Part shown: piece after piece, positions 1 through 8,871 of the stretch
How the letters are laid out: the number at the start of each line of letters is the position of its first letter
Position numbering within the stretch: position 1 is the stretch's first letter
The notes under the pieces: model-generated
What the model was told of the DNA's origin: nothing
What the model saw: the letters and a program-made list of their open reading frames with translations, nothing else
Database searches by the model: none
Position numbers and translations under genes: made by a program
Assembly: GCA_022402565.1 (NCBI GenBank)
Contig: JAKRSC010000006.1
Span: forward strand, 1 to 43,058
Length of the DNA stretch: 43,058 nucleotides
Direction: 5' to 3'
Source: Hydrotalea sp.
Lineage (GTDB): Bacteria; Bacteroidota; Bacteroidia; Chitinophagales; Chitinophagaceae

Positions 1-53
1 AAACTACTAACTATTCCTAAAGCAGCTCCAGATATGATAGCTTCCATGATCAT
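1..53 (-). CDS. TauE/SafE-type sulfite exporter family protein, N-terminal fragment
   Basis: Only the first 17 codons lie in the window (MIMEAIISGAALGIVSS...), and the gene runs off the left edge. The ATG at 53 overlaps the ccoH stop codon in an ATGA arrangement, which supports translational coupling and fixes the start. The visible residues look like the first hydrophobic segment of a membrane protein. In Bacteroidota a TauE/SafE-like membrane protein commonly follows ccoH, so the family name rests on context and these few residues. Its role there is thought to be in metal supply or maturation of the oxidase, but that is inference. Confidence 0.6.
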   Translation of the reverse strand, partial: MIMEAIISGAALGIVSS

Positions 54-487
54 TTCTGAATAAGTAACTTTTGGATTTTATAAAATGGTTGCCCATTCTG
101 CGTCCATTGAACACGTGCCTCATAGTTACCAGACGACAATAATGCTACTTGAATTTTTTGAATACCGTTTTGCAATTGCAATGGCAAACGTTGATCAAAC
201 TTTGCATTATTTGGAAAATAAAGCCAAACCTCTCCCTTAATATCTGCTTGTTGCATTGATGCAGGAAAACTAATCACAACATTTGACTGTTGTTGCTCAA
301 CAGTAACCTGTTCTTCCATAGCTTCTGCATTGGCTTTACCATCTATTACTTCTTGATATCTCAATTCTTCGCCATAATAGTCCTTCGTAACTAAATCGAA
401 ATGAGTATTAAATGACTTGTATACTAGCGTAGCCATTAAGCCCACAAAACCGATAAATACCAATGTTAATTTTGTTCCCCAACTCAT
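50..487 (-). CDS. ccoH: FixH/CcoH family cbb3 oxidase assembly protein
   Basis: This 145-residue protein has one N-terminal membrane segment (about residues 6-25) and a periplasmic domain ending in a basic tail. That matches CcoH/FixH, a small membrane protein needed for assembly and stability of cbb3 oxidase. The sequence after the membrane anchor (NTHFDLVTKDYYGEELRYQ) is typical of Bacteroidota FixH proteins. It lies 12 bp downstream of ccoG and overlaps the next gene by 4 bp, so it sits inside the cco operon. The start at 487 directly precedes the hydrophobic anchor. Confidence 0.85.
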   Translation of the reverse strand: MSWGTKLTLVFIGFVGLMATLVYKSFNTHFDLVTKDYYGEELRYQEVIDGKANAEAMEEQVTVEQQQSNVVISFPASMQQADIKGEVWLYFPNNAKFDQRLPLQLQNGIQKIQVALLSSGNYEARVQWTQNGQPFYKIQKLLIQK

Positions 488-499
488 AATGTAATTTTT

Positions 500-1918
500 T
501 TATTCAACTGGTCCTAAAAAATTGGTTTCTTTAACAGCAATAAGCTGATTGCCTTGCATTAATTCTAATTCAATGGTTGTTTTTCTACTTTGAATTCTTG
601 ATTTTGGAAGTACCACAAAAAATGATCCTGCACCTTGTCCTTCTTTCTTTACATCAATTGTATTCTTTCCAATAATTTCCACCTTTCCGTCACCACCTTT
701 TACACGAATAGATAGAGGGATAGCAGATGTTGTTTTATTCACCATTTTAATATTGAACAAATTAGATACACTATCTGCTCCTCGCTCTTGATATAAGATT
801 CCAGGTGCACGCATAACCGTTGCATCTACATCTTTTCTTGACATTAATAAGAATCCAAGAATGACTAATAGCAAACCTAATAATCCAGTATACAACTTCA
901 TCCTTGTAGTATACTTTAAAGGAACTCCAGTAGCAATAGAATTTTCTGAAGCATAACGGATTAATCCTCTTGGCTTGCCAATTTTATCCATAATATTATC
1001 ACAGGCATCTATACATGCAGTACACCCAACACACTCTAACTGCACACCATCGCGAATATCAATACCTGTTGGACATACCTTCACACATTGGTGACAATCG
1101 ATACAATCGCCCAATGAAGTTGGATCAGCAACTTTTTTTGCATTACCTCTTGGTTCACCACGCACATAATCGTACGCAACAATCATAGAGTTTTTATCGA
1201 GTAATACACCTTGCAGTCTGCCATAAGGACAAACTACTGTACAAGCTTGCTCTCTAAAAAAAGCAAACACTGCATAGAAAACTCCACTAAACACAATGAT
1301 AGAGGTAAATCCCGTTATATGCTGCGTTACAGGTTCTGTAATAATTTTCGTTAACTCATCTATCCCAATAATATACGCTAGGAAAAAATTAGATATCACA
1401 AAAGAAAGCGCATAAAATAATCCGTGTTTGAGTACTTTCTTCCTAATTTTTTTTCCGTCCCAGGGTGCCAAGTTCAATTGCCTTTGTGCTCCAGCATCTC
1501 CTTCAATCCAATACTCTACTTTACGGAACATCATTTCCATAAAATTAGTTTGCGGACATGCCCAACCACAAAAGAGTCTGCCAAAGGCTGCTGTAAAAAG
1601 AATAATAAAGATCACGAATGTGATCATGGTTAATCCAAAGATGAAAAAATCTTGTGGCCAGAACACCTTTGAAAACAAAATGAATTTTGCTTCCGGAATA
1701 TTGAACATAAACAAAGGCCTTCCATCTATTTTAATAAATGGAAGACCAAAGAATACAACAAAATATAAAATACTGAGCAGTGTACGAATATTATAAAAAC
1801 GTCCTTTAGGCTGATAAGCATAAATCCATTTACGTTTTCCTTCTTGATCAATGGTTGCAACACGATCTCTGAATTCCTCAGTTGAAGGTTCATTCACATG
1901 CTCAAAATTGCTAATCAT
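500..1918 (-). CDS. ccoG: Cytochrome c oxidase accessory protein CcoG (FixG/RdxA)
   Basis: A 472-residue membrane iron-sulfur protein. Several membrane segments occupy the first two thirds. Cysteine motifs are CGWACPQTN, CTVVCPYG, and a classical two-cluster ferredoxin section containing CIDCHQCVKVCP and CVGCTACIDACD. A further membrane segment and an Ig-like C-terminal domain follow. CcoG is known to reduce copper for delivery to the cbb3 active site. The gene starts 18 bp after ccoP and is followed by ccoH, the usual ccoGH order. Length is normal for the family. Confidence 0.95.
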   Translation of the reverse strand: MISNFEHVNEPSTEEFRDRVATIDQEGKRKWIYAYQPKGRFYNIRTLLSILYFVVFFGLPFIKIDGRPLFMFNIPEAKFILFSKVFWPQDFFIFGLTMITFVIFIILFTAAFGRLFCGWACPQTNFMEMMFRKVEYWIEGDAGAQRQLNLAPWDGKKIRKKVLKHGLFYALSFVISNFFLAYIIGIDELTKIITEPVTQHITGFTSIIVFSGVFYAVFAFFREQACTVVCPYGRLQGVLLDKNSMIVAYDYVRGEPRGNAKKVADPTSLGDCIDCHQCVKVCPTGIDIRDGVQLECVGCTACIDACDNIMDKIGKPRGLIRYASENSIATGVPLKYTTRMKLYTGLLGLLLVILGFLLMSRKDVDATVMRAPGILYQERGADSVSNLFNIKMVNKTTSAIPLSIRVKGGDGKVEIIGKNTIDVKKEGQGAGSFFVVLPKSRIQSRKTTIELELMQGNQLIAVKETNFLGPVE

Positions 1919-1936
1919 AACTCAAATTTTAGCTCA

Positions 1937-3082
1937 TTACTGAGCTGGTGGTGTAGCAGGTGTTGCTTCGGGTTCTGCGTACAATTCCCCTTGTGGCTCC
2001 TTAGGGTTGGTTGCTTTTGTTCCTTTCAATGATTTTATGAAACTAGAAACTTGTGCAATTTGAACTGGAGATAAATCATCTTTCCAACTCTTCATACCTT
2101 TTTCAGGTACTCCATACTTCACAGTTTTAAAAATATCTTGAATACTTCCACCATGAAGCCAATACTCATCTGTAAAGTTTGGACCAACAGTACCGCCACC
2201 ATCTGGACCGTGACAAGCAGCGCAATTGGCAGTGTATATTTTTTTACCTTCTAACATTGCTGTTGCATCTTCTAAGTAAACCACTGTGTTTTCATCTACT
2301 TTATTTGCAGCAAGCTTCAAATAAGCTTCTTTTTCCTTTTCTGCTTTCTCTAAAGCAATATGTAATTCTTCTTGACTTAAAGGAGCAGAATGAACTACAT
2401 GGTATCTCCATAAATAAATTCCAGCAAATACGATCGTCACATAAAATCCATACAACCACCAAGGAGGAAGACGATTATCTAGTTCTCTAATTCCATCATA
2501 GTTGTGGCCTAAGTCAATTTGTGCTTCTTCTTTCATTGGTCGGAAGCTATTTGCTTTATCCCACCATGCTTGCCATGAAGTTTCCTTTTTAGAAGCAGTT
2601 GCTGTTACACCTGCAATCACAGCTTTTTCAACAGACAGTAATCGCTTTAAATTATACAACAAGAAAAACATAATGAGTAACTCCAATCCAATCACTGCAA
2701 GCAAAGAGTAAAAAGTGTAAGCTGATAGTCCGCCGAAATGAGTCACTGATGGAGTTGCTGCAGCAGGAGCAGCATCTTGAGCCATTACACTTAAAGATGA
2801 AAGCAGTAAAATAGCTATCACTGGAAGTGCTTTCGGTAATTTTTGATCTGTTTGGTAACGCTGAAGGAAATTACCTGCAGCGCCCATTACCACATTCGCT
2901 AATAACCCTATTGCTAATAATAGTCCAAATATGATAACAATAAGTACTTGCGCTAGCGGATTCGACAACTCGCTTTCTTTTGGAGGACCTTGTGCTATTG
3001 AAGCAAGTGGAAGGGCTACAACAAGTACCAACATTTGTAGCTTTCTAAGAGAATGGGTATATACTTGAAACAAACTTCTCAT
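1937..3082 (-). CDS. ccoP: cbb3 cytochrome c oxidase subunit III (CcoP), mono-heme form
   Basis: A 381-residue c-type cytochrome subunit. The N-terminal part has several hydrophobic segments, then the CcoP N-terminal motif (DNRLPPWWLYGFYVTIVFAG), then one cytochrome c domain with CAACH and a downstream Met ligand region (EKGMKSWKDDLS). Only one CxxCH is present, whereas classical proteobacterial CcoP has two. The C-terminus is a Pro/Ala/Glu-rich tail. It should pass electrons to the CcoO part of the fused CcoNO. It is placed between ccoQ and ccoG. Confidence 0.9.
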   Translation of the reverse strand: MRSLFQVYTHSLRKLQMLVLVVALPLASIAQGPPKESELSNPLAQVLIVIIFGLLLAIGLLANVVMGAAGNFLQRYQTDQKLPKALPVIAILLLSSLSVMAQDAAPAAATPSVTHFGGLSAYTFYSLLAVIGLELLIMFFLLYNLKRLLSVEKAVIAGVTATASKKETSWQAWWDKANSFRPMKEEAQIDLGHNYDGIRELDNRLPPWWLYGFYVTIVFAGIYLWRYHVVHSAPLSQEELHIALEKAEKEKEAYLKLAANKVDENTVVYLEDATAMLEGKKIYTANCAACHGPDGGGTVGPNFTDEYWLHGGSIQDIFKTVKYGVPEKGMKSWKDDLSPVQIAQVSSFIKSLKGTKATNPKEPQGELYAEPEATPATPPAQ

Positions 3083-3103
3083 GTTAGGTTGTTTTAAGGG
3101 TAA

Positions 3104-3274
3104 TTAAGGTTGTTTTTGGTCGAATGGAATTTGACTCATTTCATCAATTAATTTCTTATCTGCTTTTAGTGCCCATGCTGTCATGAGTAAGAAGAAGACA
3201 AAGAATATCATAAATGACGCCATTCCGTAAATGTCGACTTGTGAAATTTTTTCCAGATAGTTAATGAATTTCAT
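3104..3274 (-). CDS. ccoQ: CcoQ-like small membrane subunit of cbb3 oxidase
   Basis: A 56-codon reading frame lies exactly between ccoNO and ccoP. It starts MKFINYLEKISQVDIYG, has one membrane helix (about residues 18-38, rich in Phe/Leu/Met) and ends in a charged tail with DKKLIDEMSQIPFDQ. Size, single helix and position match CcoQ/FixQ, a small subunit that stabilises the oxidase. The gene begins 6 bp after the ccoNO stop and ends 21 bp before ccoP. Sequence conservation in CcoQ is low, so the name depends mainly on position and topology. Confidence 0.8.
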   Translation of the reverse strand: MKFINYLEKISQVDIYGMASFMIFFVFFLLMTAWALKADKKLIDEMSQIPFDQKQP

Positions 3275-3280
3275 AGTTGA

Positions 3281-5413
3281 TTATTTAAGCTCAGCTAATT
3301 CTTTTTTCTCTCCTTTTATATCAGTACCAACACGCTGCAAATAAGCAATCAAAGCAACGATTTCTCTATCTGCCTGAATCTTAATCTTATCTTTTGCTAA
3401 ATTCTCTGCAACTTGTTTAGCTTGTTTTTCTAAATCGGCACGCGCTATTTGATCGTATCCTTCAGGATAAGGCACGCCTAAGGTTTGCATAGCCCTTATC
3501 TTAGCTTCTGTTGTAGATACATCAAGTTGATCGTCTAGTAACCAAGGATATGGAGGCATTACAGAACCTGGACTCATACTCTGAGGCTCTAGCATGTGGT
3601 TATAGTGCCAACTATCTGGATACTTCCCACCTACTCTCGCCAAATCTGGGCCTGTTCGCTTACTTCCCCACTGGAATGGATGATCATAGACAAATTCACC
3701 TGCCTTGCTGTATTCCCCATAACGTGCTACTTCATCGCGGAATGGTCGAACCATTTGTGAATGACAAGTATAACATCCTTCTCTTACATAAATATCTCTA
3801 CCATGTAACTCAAGAGGGGTATAAGGTTTTACTGATGCAATAGTTGGTATATTACTTTCAATTAAGAACGTTGGAACAATTTCAAGAATACCACCAACAG
3901 CAACTAATACAAAACTCCAAACCAACATTTGAACAGGCTTTCTTTCAATCCATCTGTGCCAGTATTCCTTACCATGTGCTTCAATAACTTTTGGCAATGG
4001 TGCTGCTTCAGCAGGTTCATCGGCAATGAGTTTACCAGCAGCTATGGTTTTCCATAAATTGTATACCATTATAAATACACCTACCAAATACAAGGTACCA
4101 CCAATACTTCTTGTGATGTACATTGGAATGATGTGCGTAACAGTTTCTAAGAACTGGAATTTCAATTGTCCTTCTGGAGTAAACTGCTTCCACATCATAG
4201 CTTGTGCAAAACCTGCCCAATACAATGGCACTGCATATAAAACAATACCAATGGTTCCAATCCAAAAGTGATTCGTTGCAAGTTTTTTAGAGTATAACTC
4301 TGTACCAAAAATTCTTGGAATTAACCAATACAAAATACCAAATGTCATAAAGCCATTCCAACCAAGTGCTCCAATATGCACGTGGGCAATAGTCCAATCG
4401 CTGAAGTGTGAAATTGCGTTTACATTCTTCAAACTCAACATAGGACCCTCGAAGGTGCTCATACCATAACAAGTAACAGCTACCACTAAGAATTTCAAAA
4501 TTGGATCTTCACGTACTTTATCCCATGCACCACGCAAGGTGAACAATCCATTCAACATACCACCCCAACTTGGCGCAATCAACATTACACTAAATACAGT
4601 ACCTAAGCTTTGTGCCCAATCAGGTAAGGCAGTGTATAACAAGTGGTGTGGACCAGCCCAGATATAAATAAATATCAATGACCAAAAGTGAATGATAGAC
4701 AAGCGATAACTGTATACAGGACGATTAGCAGCCTTAGGTAAGAAATAATACATAATACCTAAATAAGGTGTTGTTAGGAAGAATGCCACAGCATTGTGAC
4801 CATACCACCATTGCACCAAGGCATCTTGCACACCAGCATACCAGCTATAACTTCTCATAGCAGTATAGGGCAATTCAAATGAGTTTACTATATGCAGCAT
4901 TGCCACGGTAACCCAGGTTGCTATATAAAACCATATTGCTACATACAAATGACTTTCTCGTCTTTTTAAAATGGTACCAAACATATTAATACCAAACACT
5001 ACCCATATAAGTGTGATGGCGATATCAATTGGCCACTCTAATTCAGCATACTCTTTTCCCGATGTATACCCCAACAAAAGTGTAACTGCTGCTGCTACAA
5101 TTATAAGCTGCCAACCCCAGAAATGAATTTTACTGAGTGCATCACTGAACATACGGGCTTTACACAAACGTTGTAAAGAGTAATAAACACCCATAAAAAT
5201 TCCATTACCCACAAATGCAAAAATGACTGCATTGGTATGTAATGGTCTAACGCGACCGAAAGTGGTCATTGGGTGGCTGAAGTTGGATGCTGGCCAAAAA
5301 ATTTGTAAGGAGGCCAACAAACCTACTGTCATACCTACAACTCCCCAAAGTATGGTAGCGTAGGCAAACATTTTGACAATCTTATTGTCGTAGTAAAACT
5401 TTTCTACTTGCAT
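3281..5413 (-). CDS. ccoNO: Fused cbb3 cytochrome c oxidase subunits I and II (CcoN-CcoO)
   Basis: A 710-residue fusion. Residues 1-460 are the CcoN heme-copper core with 12 or more membrane segments. Visible ligands are H59 (RPLHTN), H206 (YGHNAV), the H256/H257 pair (GPHHLLY) and H344/H346 (HVHIG). Residues from about 485 are CcoO: a membrane anchor, then the c-heme motif C547-YTC-H551 followed by SQMVRPF. The C-terminal helix (ADLEKQAKQVAENLAKDK) is charged. The fusion is common in Bacteroidota. The enzyme reduces O2 at low oxygen tension and pumps protons. It is preceded by ccoS (42 bp) and followed by ccoQ (6 bp). Confidence 0.96.
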   Translation of the reverse strand: MQVEKFYYDNKIVKMFAYATILWGVVGMTVGLLASLQIFWPASNFSHPMTTFGRVRPLHTNAVIFAFVGNGIFMGVYYSLQRLCKARMFSDALSKIHFWGWQLIIVAAAVTLLLGYTSGKEYAELEWPIDIAITLIWVVFGINMFGTILKRRESHLYVAIWFYIATWVTVAMLHIVNSFELPYTAMRSYSWYAGVQDALVQWWYGHNAVAFFLTTPYLGIMYYFLPKAANRPVYSYRLSIIHFWSLIFIYIWAGPHHLLYTALPDWAQSLGTVFSVMLIAPSWGGMLNGLFTLRGAWDKVREDPILKFLVVAVTCYGMSTFEGPMLSLKNVNAISHFSDWTIAHVHIGALGWNGFMTFGILYWLIPRIFGTELYSKKLATNHFWIGTIGIVLYAVPLYWAGFAQAMMWKQFTPEGQLKFQFLETVTHIIPMYITRSIGGTLYLVGVFIMVYNLWKTIAAGKLIADEPAEAAPLPKVIEAHGKEYWHRWIERKPVQMLVWSFVLVAVGGILEIVPTFLIESNIPTIASVKPYTPLELHGRDIYVREGCYTCHSQMVRPFRDEVARYGEYSKAGEFVYDHPFQWGSKRTGPDLARVGGKYPDSWHYNHMLEPQSMSPGSVMPPYPWLLDDQLDVSTTEAKIRAMQTLGVPYPEGYDQIARADLEKQAKQVAENLAKDKIKIQADREIVALIAYLQRVGTDIKGEKKELAELK

Positions 5414-5455
5414 GGTAGTCCTGGTTTTAAGGGTGTTTGGTTATTGAAATTTGTA

Positions 5456-5614
5456 TTAAGTAGTTTTTTTTGAAGGTTGATCGTCGAATAACATACGAAC
5501 GGGTGGACTCATTTCATCTTCATATTGGCCAGAACGAACACTCCAAATAAATGCTCCCAAAAAAAGAGCCGCAACTGAGATACTGGCTATTAACAACATA
5601 ATTATGACACTCAT
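5456..5614 (-). CDS. ccoS: cbb3 oxidase assembly protein CcoS
   Basis: A 52-codon gene with an N-terminal membrane helix (MSVIIMLLIASISVAALFLG) followed by the family hallmark FIWSVRSGQYED and a short tail. CcoS is required for cofactor insertion into cbb3 oxidase. It is the first gene of the downstream cco unit: a Bacteroidota -10 element lies 18 bp above the ATG and an FNR-like box about 71 bp above it. The FxWxxxxGQ(Y/F)ED pattern makes the call firm despite the short length. Confidence 0.92.
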   Translation of the reverse strand: MSVIIMLLIASISVAALFLGAFIWSVRSGQYEDEMSPPVRMLFDDQPSKKTT

Positions 5615-5631
5615 TTACTGTTATTTAGGTC

Positions 5632-5639
5632 CAAAAATA
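5632..5639 (-). promoter_or_regulatory. -10 element of the ccoS-ccoNOQP-GH promoter
   Basis: The minus strand reads TATTTTTG, a perfect match to the Bacteroidota element TAnnTTTG. The start of transcription would fall near 5627, giving a leader of about 13 bases. No TTG-type -33 element is evident, which fits dependence on an activator bound at the FNR-like box upstream. Confidence 0.6.
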
Positions 5640-5684
5640 TTTTTGATGCTCCCCCTTGCCTATGACATAACTCAATGACCAATA

Positions 5685-5696
5685 TGATTTTTGTCA
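5685..5696 (-). promoter_or_regulatory. FNR/CRP-type operator upstream of ccoS
   Basis: The sequence TGATTTTTGTCA fits TGAT-N4-(A/G)TCA, the core recognised by FNR/CRP-family activators. Its centre lies about 63 bases above the inferred transcription start, close to the -61.5 position of class I activators. A near-identical block (ATATGATTTTTrTCATGTTTTTG with one difference) occurs above the hemerythrin-like gene. Placement before an oxygen-respiration operon suggests oxygen control, which is an inference. Confidence 0.6.
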
Positions 5697-5769
5697 TGTT
5701 TTTGTCATCTGTTTTACCCTCAACTGAATAATGTTTAATTATTTCACAAGAAAGCCATTAAAATCCTCA

Positions 5770-8178
5770 TCATTTCATTCCTAGCTTCCAACCATAAAAC
5801 TGACTTAAACCATATGTTATGAGTACAATACTGATACTACTAGCTGGCATTAATATAGCAGCGAGCATAGGAGATAAAACGCCTTGTACTGCAAATGATA
5901 AACCAATGATGTTATAGAGTATCGAAACTACAAATGCTATCATCACAATATGCCTATTAATCTTACACAAACGAATAAAGGCAGGCAGTTTGGGTAATTC
6001 ACTTGCTGCTATAATTACATCACTCGCAGGTGTAAATGCATGTGTATCTTCTGCAACTGCTACGCCAACATCTGCCTGTTGTAATGCACCTGCATCATTC
6101 AACCCATCACCTACCATCATAACTGTTTGCCCATGCTTCTGTAAAGTGTCAATAGCAGTCAACTTATCATTCGGCTTTTGATTGAAAAGTATAGCAGCAT
6201 TCCAACCTAATAAATCTTGTAAATAATTTTTTTCACCTGCATTATCTCCGCTCAAAATAGATATGCCAAATCTCCTTTTAAGTTTCTTCAACATGCTTGG
6301 AACATCTTTCCTATATTCATTTTGAAACTTAAAATGACCAACTAATTTGTTGTTTATTGAAATATACACTGCAGAAACACTTTCCTCTTCAAAGTCTTGC
6401 AAACCTTGAGTTACAAATGATTTAGCCCCCAACTTTATTATCTGATCAGCAACCACTCCTTCTATTCCTCTACCAGTATATTCCTCAAAAGAATGTACCG
6501 ATATTTTACTGGTGTACTTAATAAAGTTGGCTATAGCCCTACTCATAGGGTGCATGCTTTGTCGAGCTAATGCAGCAACTTGTTGCCAAACCTCTGCGTC
6601 TAAATCAGTTCCAATATATTGTATAGCAGCATAACGTCCAGTTGTAAGTGTTCCTGTTTTATCAAATACAAGATGATTCACTTTAGAGATATCTTCAATG
6701 GCTTGTGCGTGGCGTAAATAAAATTGATTCCTTCCTAAAATGCGAATAATATTTCCGTTTGTAAATGTATTACTAAGCAACAAAGCGCATGGACAAGCAA
6801 TAATTAAAACAGCAGTTACAGAAGGCCAAATCAAACTACTATCATTCATCCACCAATAAGCTGCAGCGGATAAAGCAATTGCAAAAACTACCCAAGTAAA
6901 ATAACGCGCTAATAGATGCACAAAAGATCTTTCTTCATCTGGTATAGTAGTAGCCGAACTACCACGGTTCCATAATTGCGTTAAATAACTCTGCGCCACT
7001 TCTTTTACAACCAAAAGTTCAATATTTCCCCCCATTTGTCGCCCGCCTGCATATACCATTTCGCCCATTTGTTTTTCTACTGGTACACTTTCACCAGTTA
7101 CAAAACTATAATCAATTAAAGCTTTTCCCCTAGTAATAATACCATCGGCTGGAATGAGCTCTTGGTGATGAATTAACAAAGTATCATCTAGTTGAATATC
7201 TGGAAGCGAAACTGTTTGCTCATCATCGCCATTTAATTTAGTAACAGCAATTGGAAAATACGAAGTATAATCGCGCTCAAAGCTCAGTTGTTCGTACGTT
7301 TTATCTTGTAATACTCTACCTACCAACATAAAAAATACAATACCACTCATTGAATCGAGATAGCCTCCACCTTCCCCCATCAATATTTCAACAACACTTC
7401 TTGCAAATGTTACCCAAACTGCTAAAACAATAGGCGCATCAATATTTAAAAAACGATGCTTTAAACTTTTCCATGCACTGCTATAAAACTCTGATGCACT
7501 ATAAAAAAATACAGGTAAGCTCAATAATAAATTGAGATAGCGAAACAAGTTTGTAAGATTTTGCTCTTTTGCATCAATACCTAAATATTCAGGGAAACTC
7601 ATGAGCATAATATTCGCAAAACAAAACCCTGCAACACCTAGCTTATATATTTTGGAACGATCAATCCTAGGACGCTCACCCTTTAATTGTTGTAAACTTA
7701 TGTAAGGCTCATAGCCAACAGAAGTTAGTAACTCAGCCACTTCTCGTAAACTAACCTCTTTTTGTTTGAAAATAATTTCAGCCTCTTTTCTTGTAAAATT
7801 AACAGCACTTCTAACCACACCTTCATTGAGTCTATGCAAATTCTCCAATAACCATAAGCAACTACTACAGTGCATTTGAGGTAAATAAAAACGAACATGT
7901 GTATGTTCTTCATCTTGATAATGAATAAGCGCTTTTATAATTGCATCGTCATCAAGAAATGTAAACTTATCGGCCCTTACTTTAAATTTTTGAGAAGCAC
8001 CTGGGTGATTGGTGAGCGAATAATAATCGCACATGCCCGTATTATTCAAAATCTCATACACACTTTTACAACCTTCACAACAGAATGCTTTATCATGTGC
8101 TTCAATTAGTTTTTCTTTACAAGGTTCGCCACAATGATAACAAGCAGTTGCTGTTTTTGATTCAGTCACTTTCGCCAT
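5770..8178 (-). CDS. ccoI: Copper-exporting P1B-type ATPase CcoI (cbb3 assembly)
   Basis: An 802-residue heavy-metal P-type ATPase. It has an N-terminal Zn-ribbon-like cysteine cluster (C13/C16 and C33/C34/C37), an HMA-like domain with HCSSC at 103-107, membrane segments, the actuator TGES (361-364), the metal-site CPC (462-464), the phosphorylation motif DKTGT (506-510) and the hinge GDGLNDAGAL. CcoI/FixI moves copper for the CuB centre of cbb3 oxidase. The extended cysteine-rich N-terminus is typical of CcoI rather than CopA. It follows the hemerythrin-like gene by 20 bp and so shares its promoter. Confidence 0.93.
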   Translation of the reverse strand: MAKVTESKTATACYHCGEPCKEKLIEAHDKAFCCEGCKSVYEILNNTGMCDYYSLTNHPGASQKFKVRADKFTFLDDDAIIKALIHYQDEEHTHVRFYLPQMHCSSCLWLLENLHRLNEGVVRSAVNFTRKEAEIIFKQKEVSLREVAELLTSVGYEPYISLQQLKGERPRIDRSKIYKLGVAGFCFANIMLMSFPEYLGIDAKEQNLTNLFRYLNLLLSLPVFFYSASEFYSSAWKSLKHRFLNIDAPIVLAVWVTFARSVVEILMGEGGGYLDSMSGIVFFMLVGRVLQDKTYEQLSFERDYTSYFPIAVTKLNGDDEQTVSLPDIQLDDTLLIHHQELIPADGIITRGKALIDYSFVTGESVPVEKQMGEMVYAGGRQMGGNIELLVVKEVAQSYLTQLWNRGSSATTIPDEERSFVHLLARYFTWVVFAIALSAAAYWWMNDSSLIWPSVTAVLIIACPCALLLSNTFTNGNIIRILGRNQFYLRHAQAIEDISKVNHLVFDKTGTLTTGRYAAIQYIGTDLDAEVWQQVAALARQSMHPMSRAIANFIKYTSKISVHSFEEYTGRGIEGVVADQIIKLGAKSFVTQGLQDFEEESVSAVYISINNKLVGHFKFQNEYRKDVPSMLKKLKRRFGISILSGDNAGEKNYLQDLLGWNAAILFNQKPNDKLTAIDTLQKHGQTVMMVGDGLNDAGALQQADVGVAVAEDTHAFTPASDVIIAASELPKLPAFIRLCKINRHIVMIAFVVSILYNIIGLSFAVQGVLSPMLAAILMPASSISIVLITYGLSQFYGWKLGMK

Positions 8179-8198
8179 GCAATAAAATCGTATAGAGG

Positions 8199-8735
8199 TT
8201 AATTATATAGAAAATCGGGCTTATGCTCTACAACTTTGGGGTAAAGCAATGTTTGCTCAATATGTATCCACTGAAAAATTTTATTCTCCAACTCAAACAT
8301 GTCATTCACGCAATCCTTCCATTCGGGTGTGCTATATGATAGAGGAGAATAATTGTTCAATACCTGACGCATTTTTTGTAGAAGTTGAATAATTCCCTTC
8401 TGTGTTTTATTCAAACTATCAATTACTTTGGCATCAATTCCTTTGGATTTTCCAACCCGCATGGTTCCTGCAAACGATTGCTTAATAAAAGGAAATAGAA
8501 TTCCTTTTTCTTTTCTAAACAAATGATCTAACTCGTCTTTCAGTTTGATAAACATGAGTGCAACCAACTCAGCTGAAACAGGGTCTGCTTTAGTATGAAT
8601 ATTCTTATCAAAATATTGTTGAATCTCTGTTAATGAGAGCTGTATATCGGGAATGAAATCCATTTCTATCAGGTTACACAATCCCTCAGGTGTCAGCGCT
8701 TCCTGCGAATGATTATCAATTTTATTTAAAAACAT
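8199..8735 (-). CDS. Hemerythrin-like (RIC/YtfE-related) protein with incomplete ligand set
   Basis: A 178-residue helical protein. The segment around H71 (LDHLFRKEKGILFPFI) and the end (FQWIHIEQTLLYPKV, H158/E160) align by eye with the H..kEE.iLFP and HIhlEN.iLFP motifs of RIC/YtfE di-iron repair proteins. H47 (KNIH) is a further candidate ligand. However, the first-helix His pair is replaced (EMDFIP) and the His four residues before E160 is Trp (W156), so a normal di-iron site is doubtful. It is the first gene of a unit with ccoI and has its own FNR-like box. A role in oxygen or NO sensing, or in metal handling linked to respiration, is inference. Confidence 0.6.
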   Translation of the reverse strand: MFLNKIDNHSQEALTPEGLCNLIEMDFIPDIQLSLTEIQQYFDKNIHTKADPVSAELVALMFIKLKDELDHLFRKEKGILFPFIKQSFAGTMRVGKSKGIDAKVIDSLNKTQKGIIQLLQKMRQVLNNYSPLSYSTPEWKDCVNDMFELENKIFQWIHIEQTLLYPKVVEHKPDFLYN

Positions 8736-8756
8736 ATTCCCTCCAGTTTATAGGTG

Positions 8757-8763
8757 CAAGTTA
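8757..8763 (-). promoter_or_regulatory. -10-like element of the hemerythrin-ccoI promoter
   Basis: The minus strand reads TAACTTG, one T short of TAnnTTTG. It sits where a class I start is expected relative to the FNR-like box at 8809-8820, and 21 bases above the ATG at 8735. The match is imperfect, so the element is tentative. Confidence 0.4.
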
Positions 8764-8808
8764 TTCGTAAGCAAAAGGAATAAGCATGACCTTACTCAAT
8801 CTGTAATA

Positions 8809-8820
8809 TGATTTTTATCA
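8809..8820 (-). promoter_or_regulatory. FNR/CRP-type operator upstream of the hemerythrin-ccoI unit
   Basis: TGATTTTTATCA is a perfect TGAT-N4-ATCA dyad. It lies 74 bp above the ATG, almost the same distance as the matching box before ccoS (71 bp). The flanks (ATA before, TGTTTTTG after) are also shared. Two boxes with the same spacing in front of two cco-linked units point to one common regulator. Confidence 0.65.
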
Positions 8821-8871
8821 TGTTTTTGCAGTGCCTGTTTCAATAACTGATTGAATATTGAAAAATAAAAT

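Noticed and set aside
1424..1796. Plus-strand open reading frames inside ccoG
   Set aside because: They are antisense shadows of a well-supported gene and have no family likeness.
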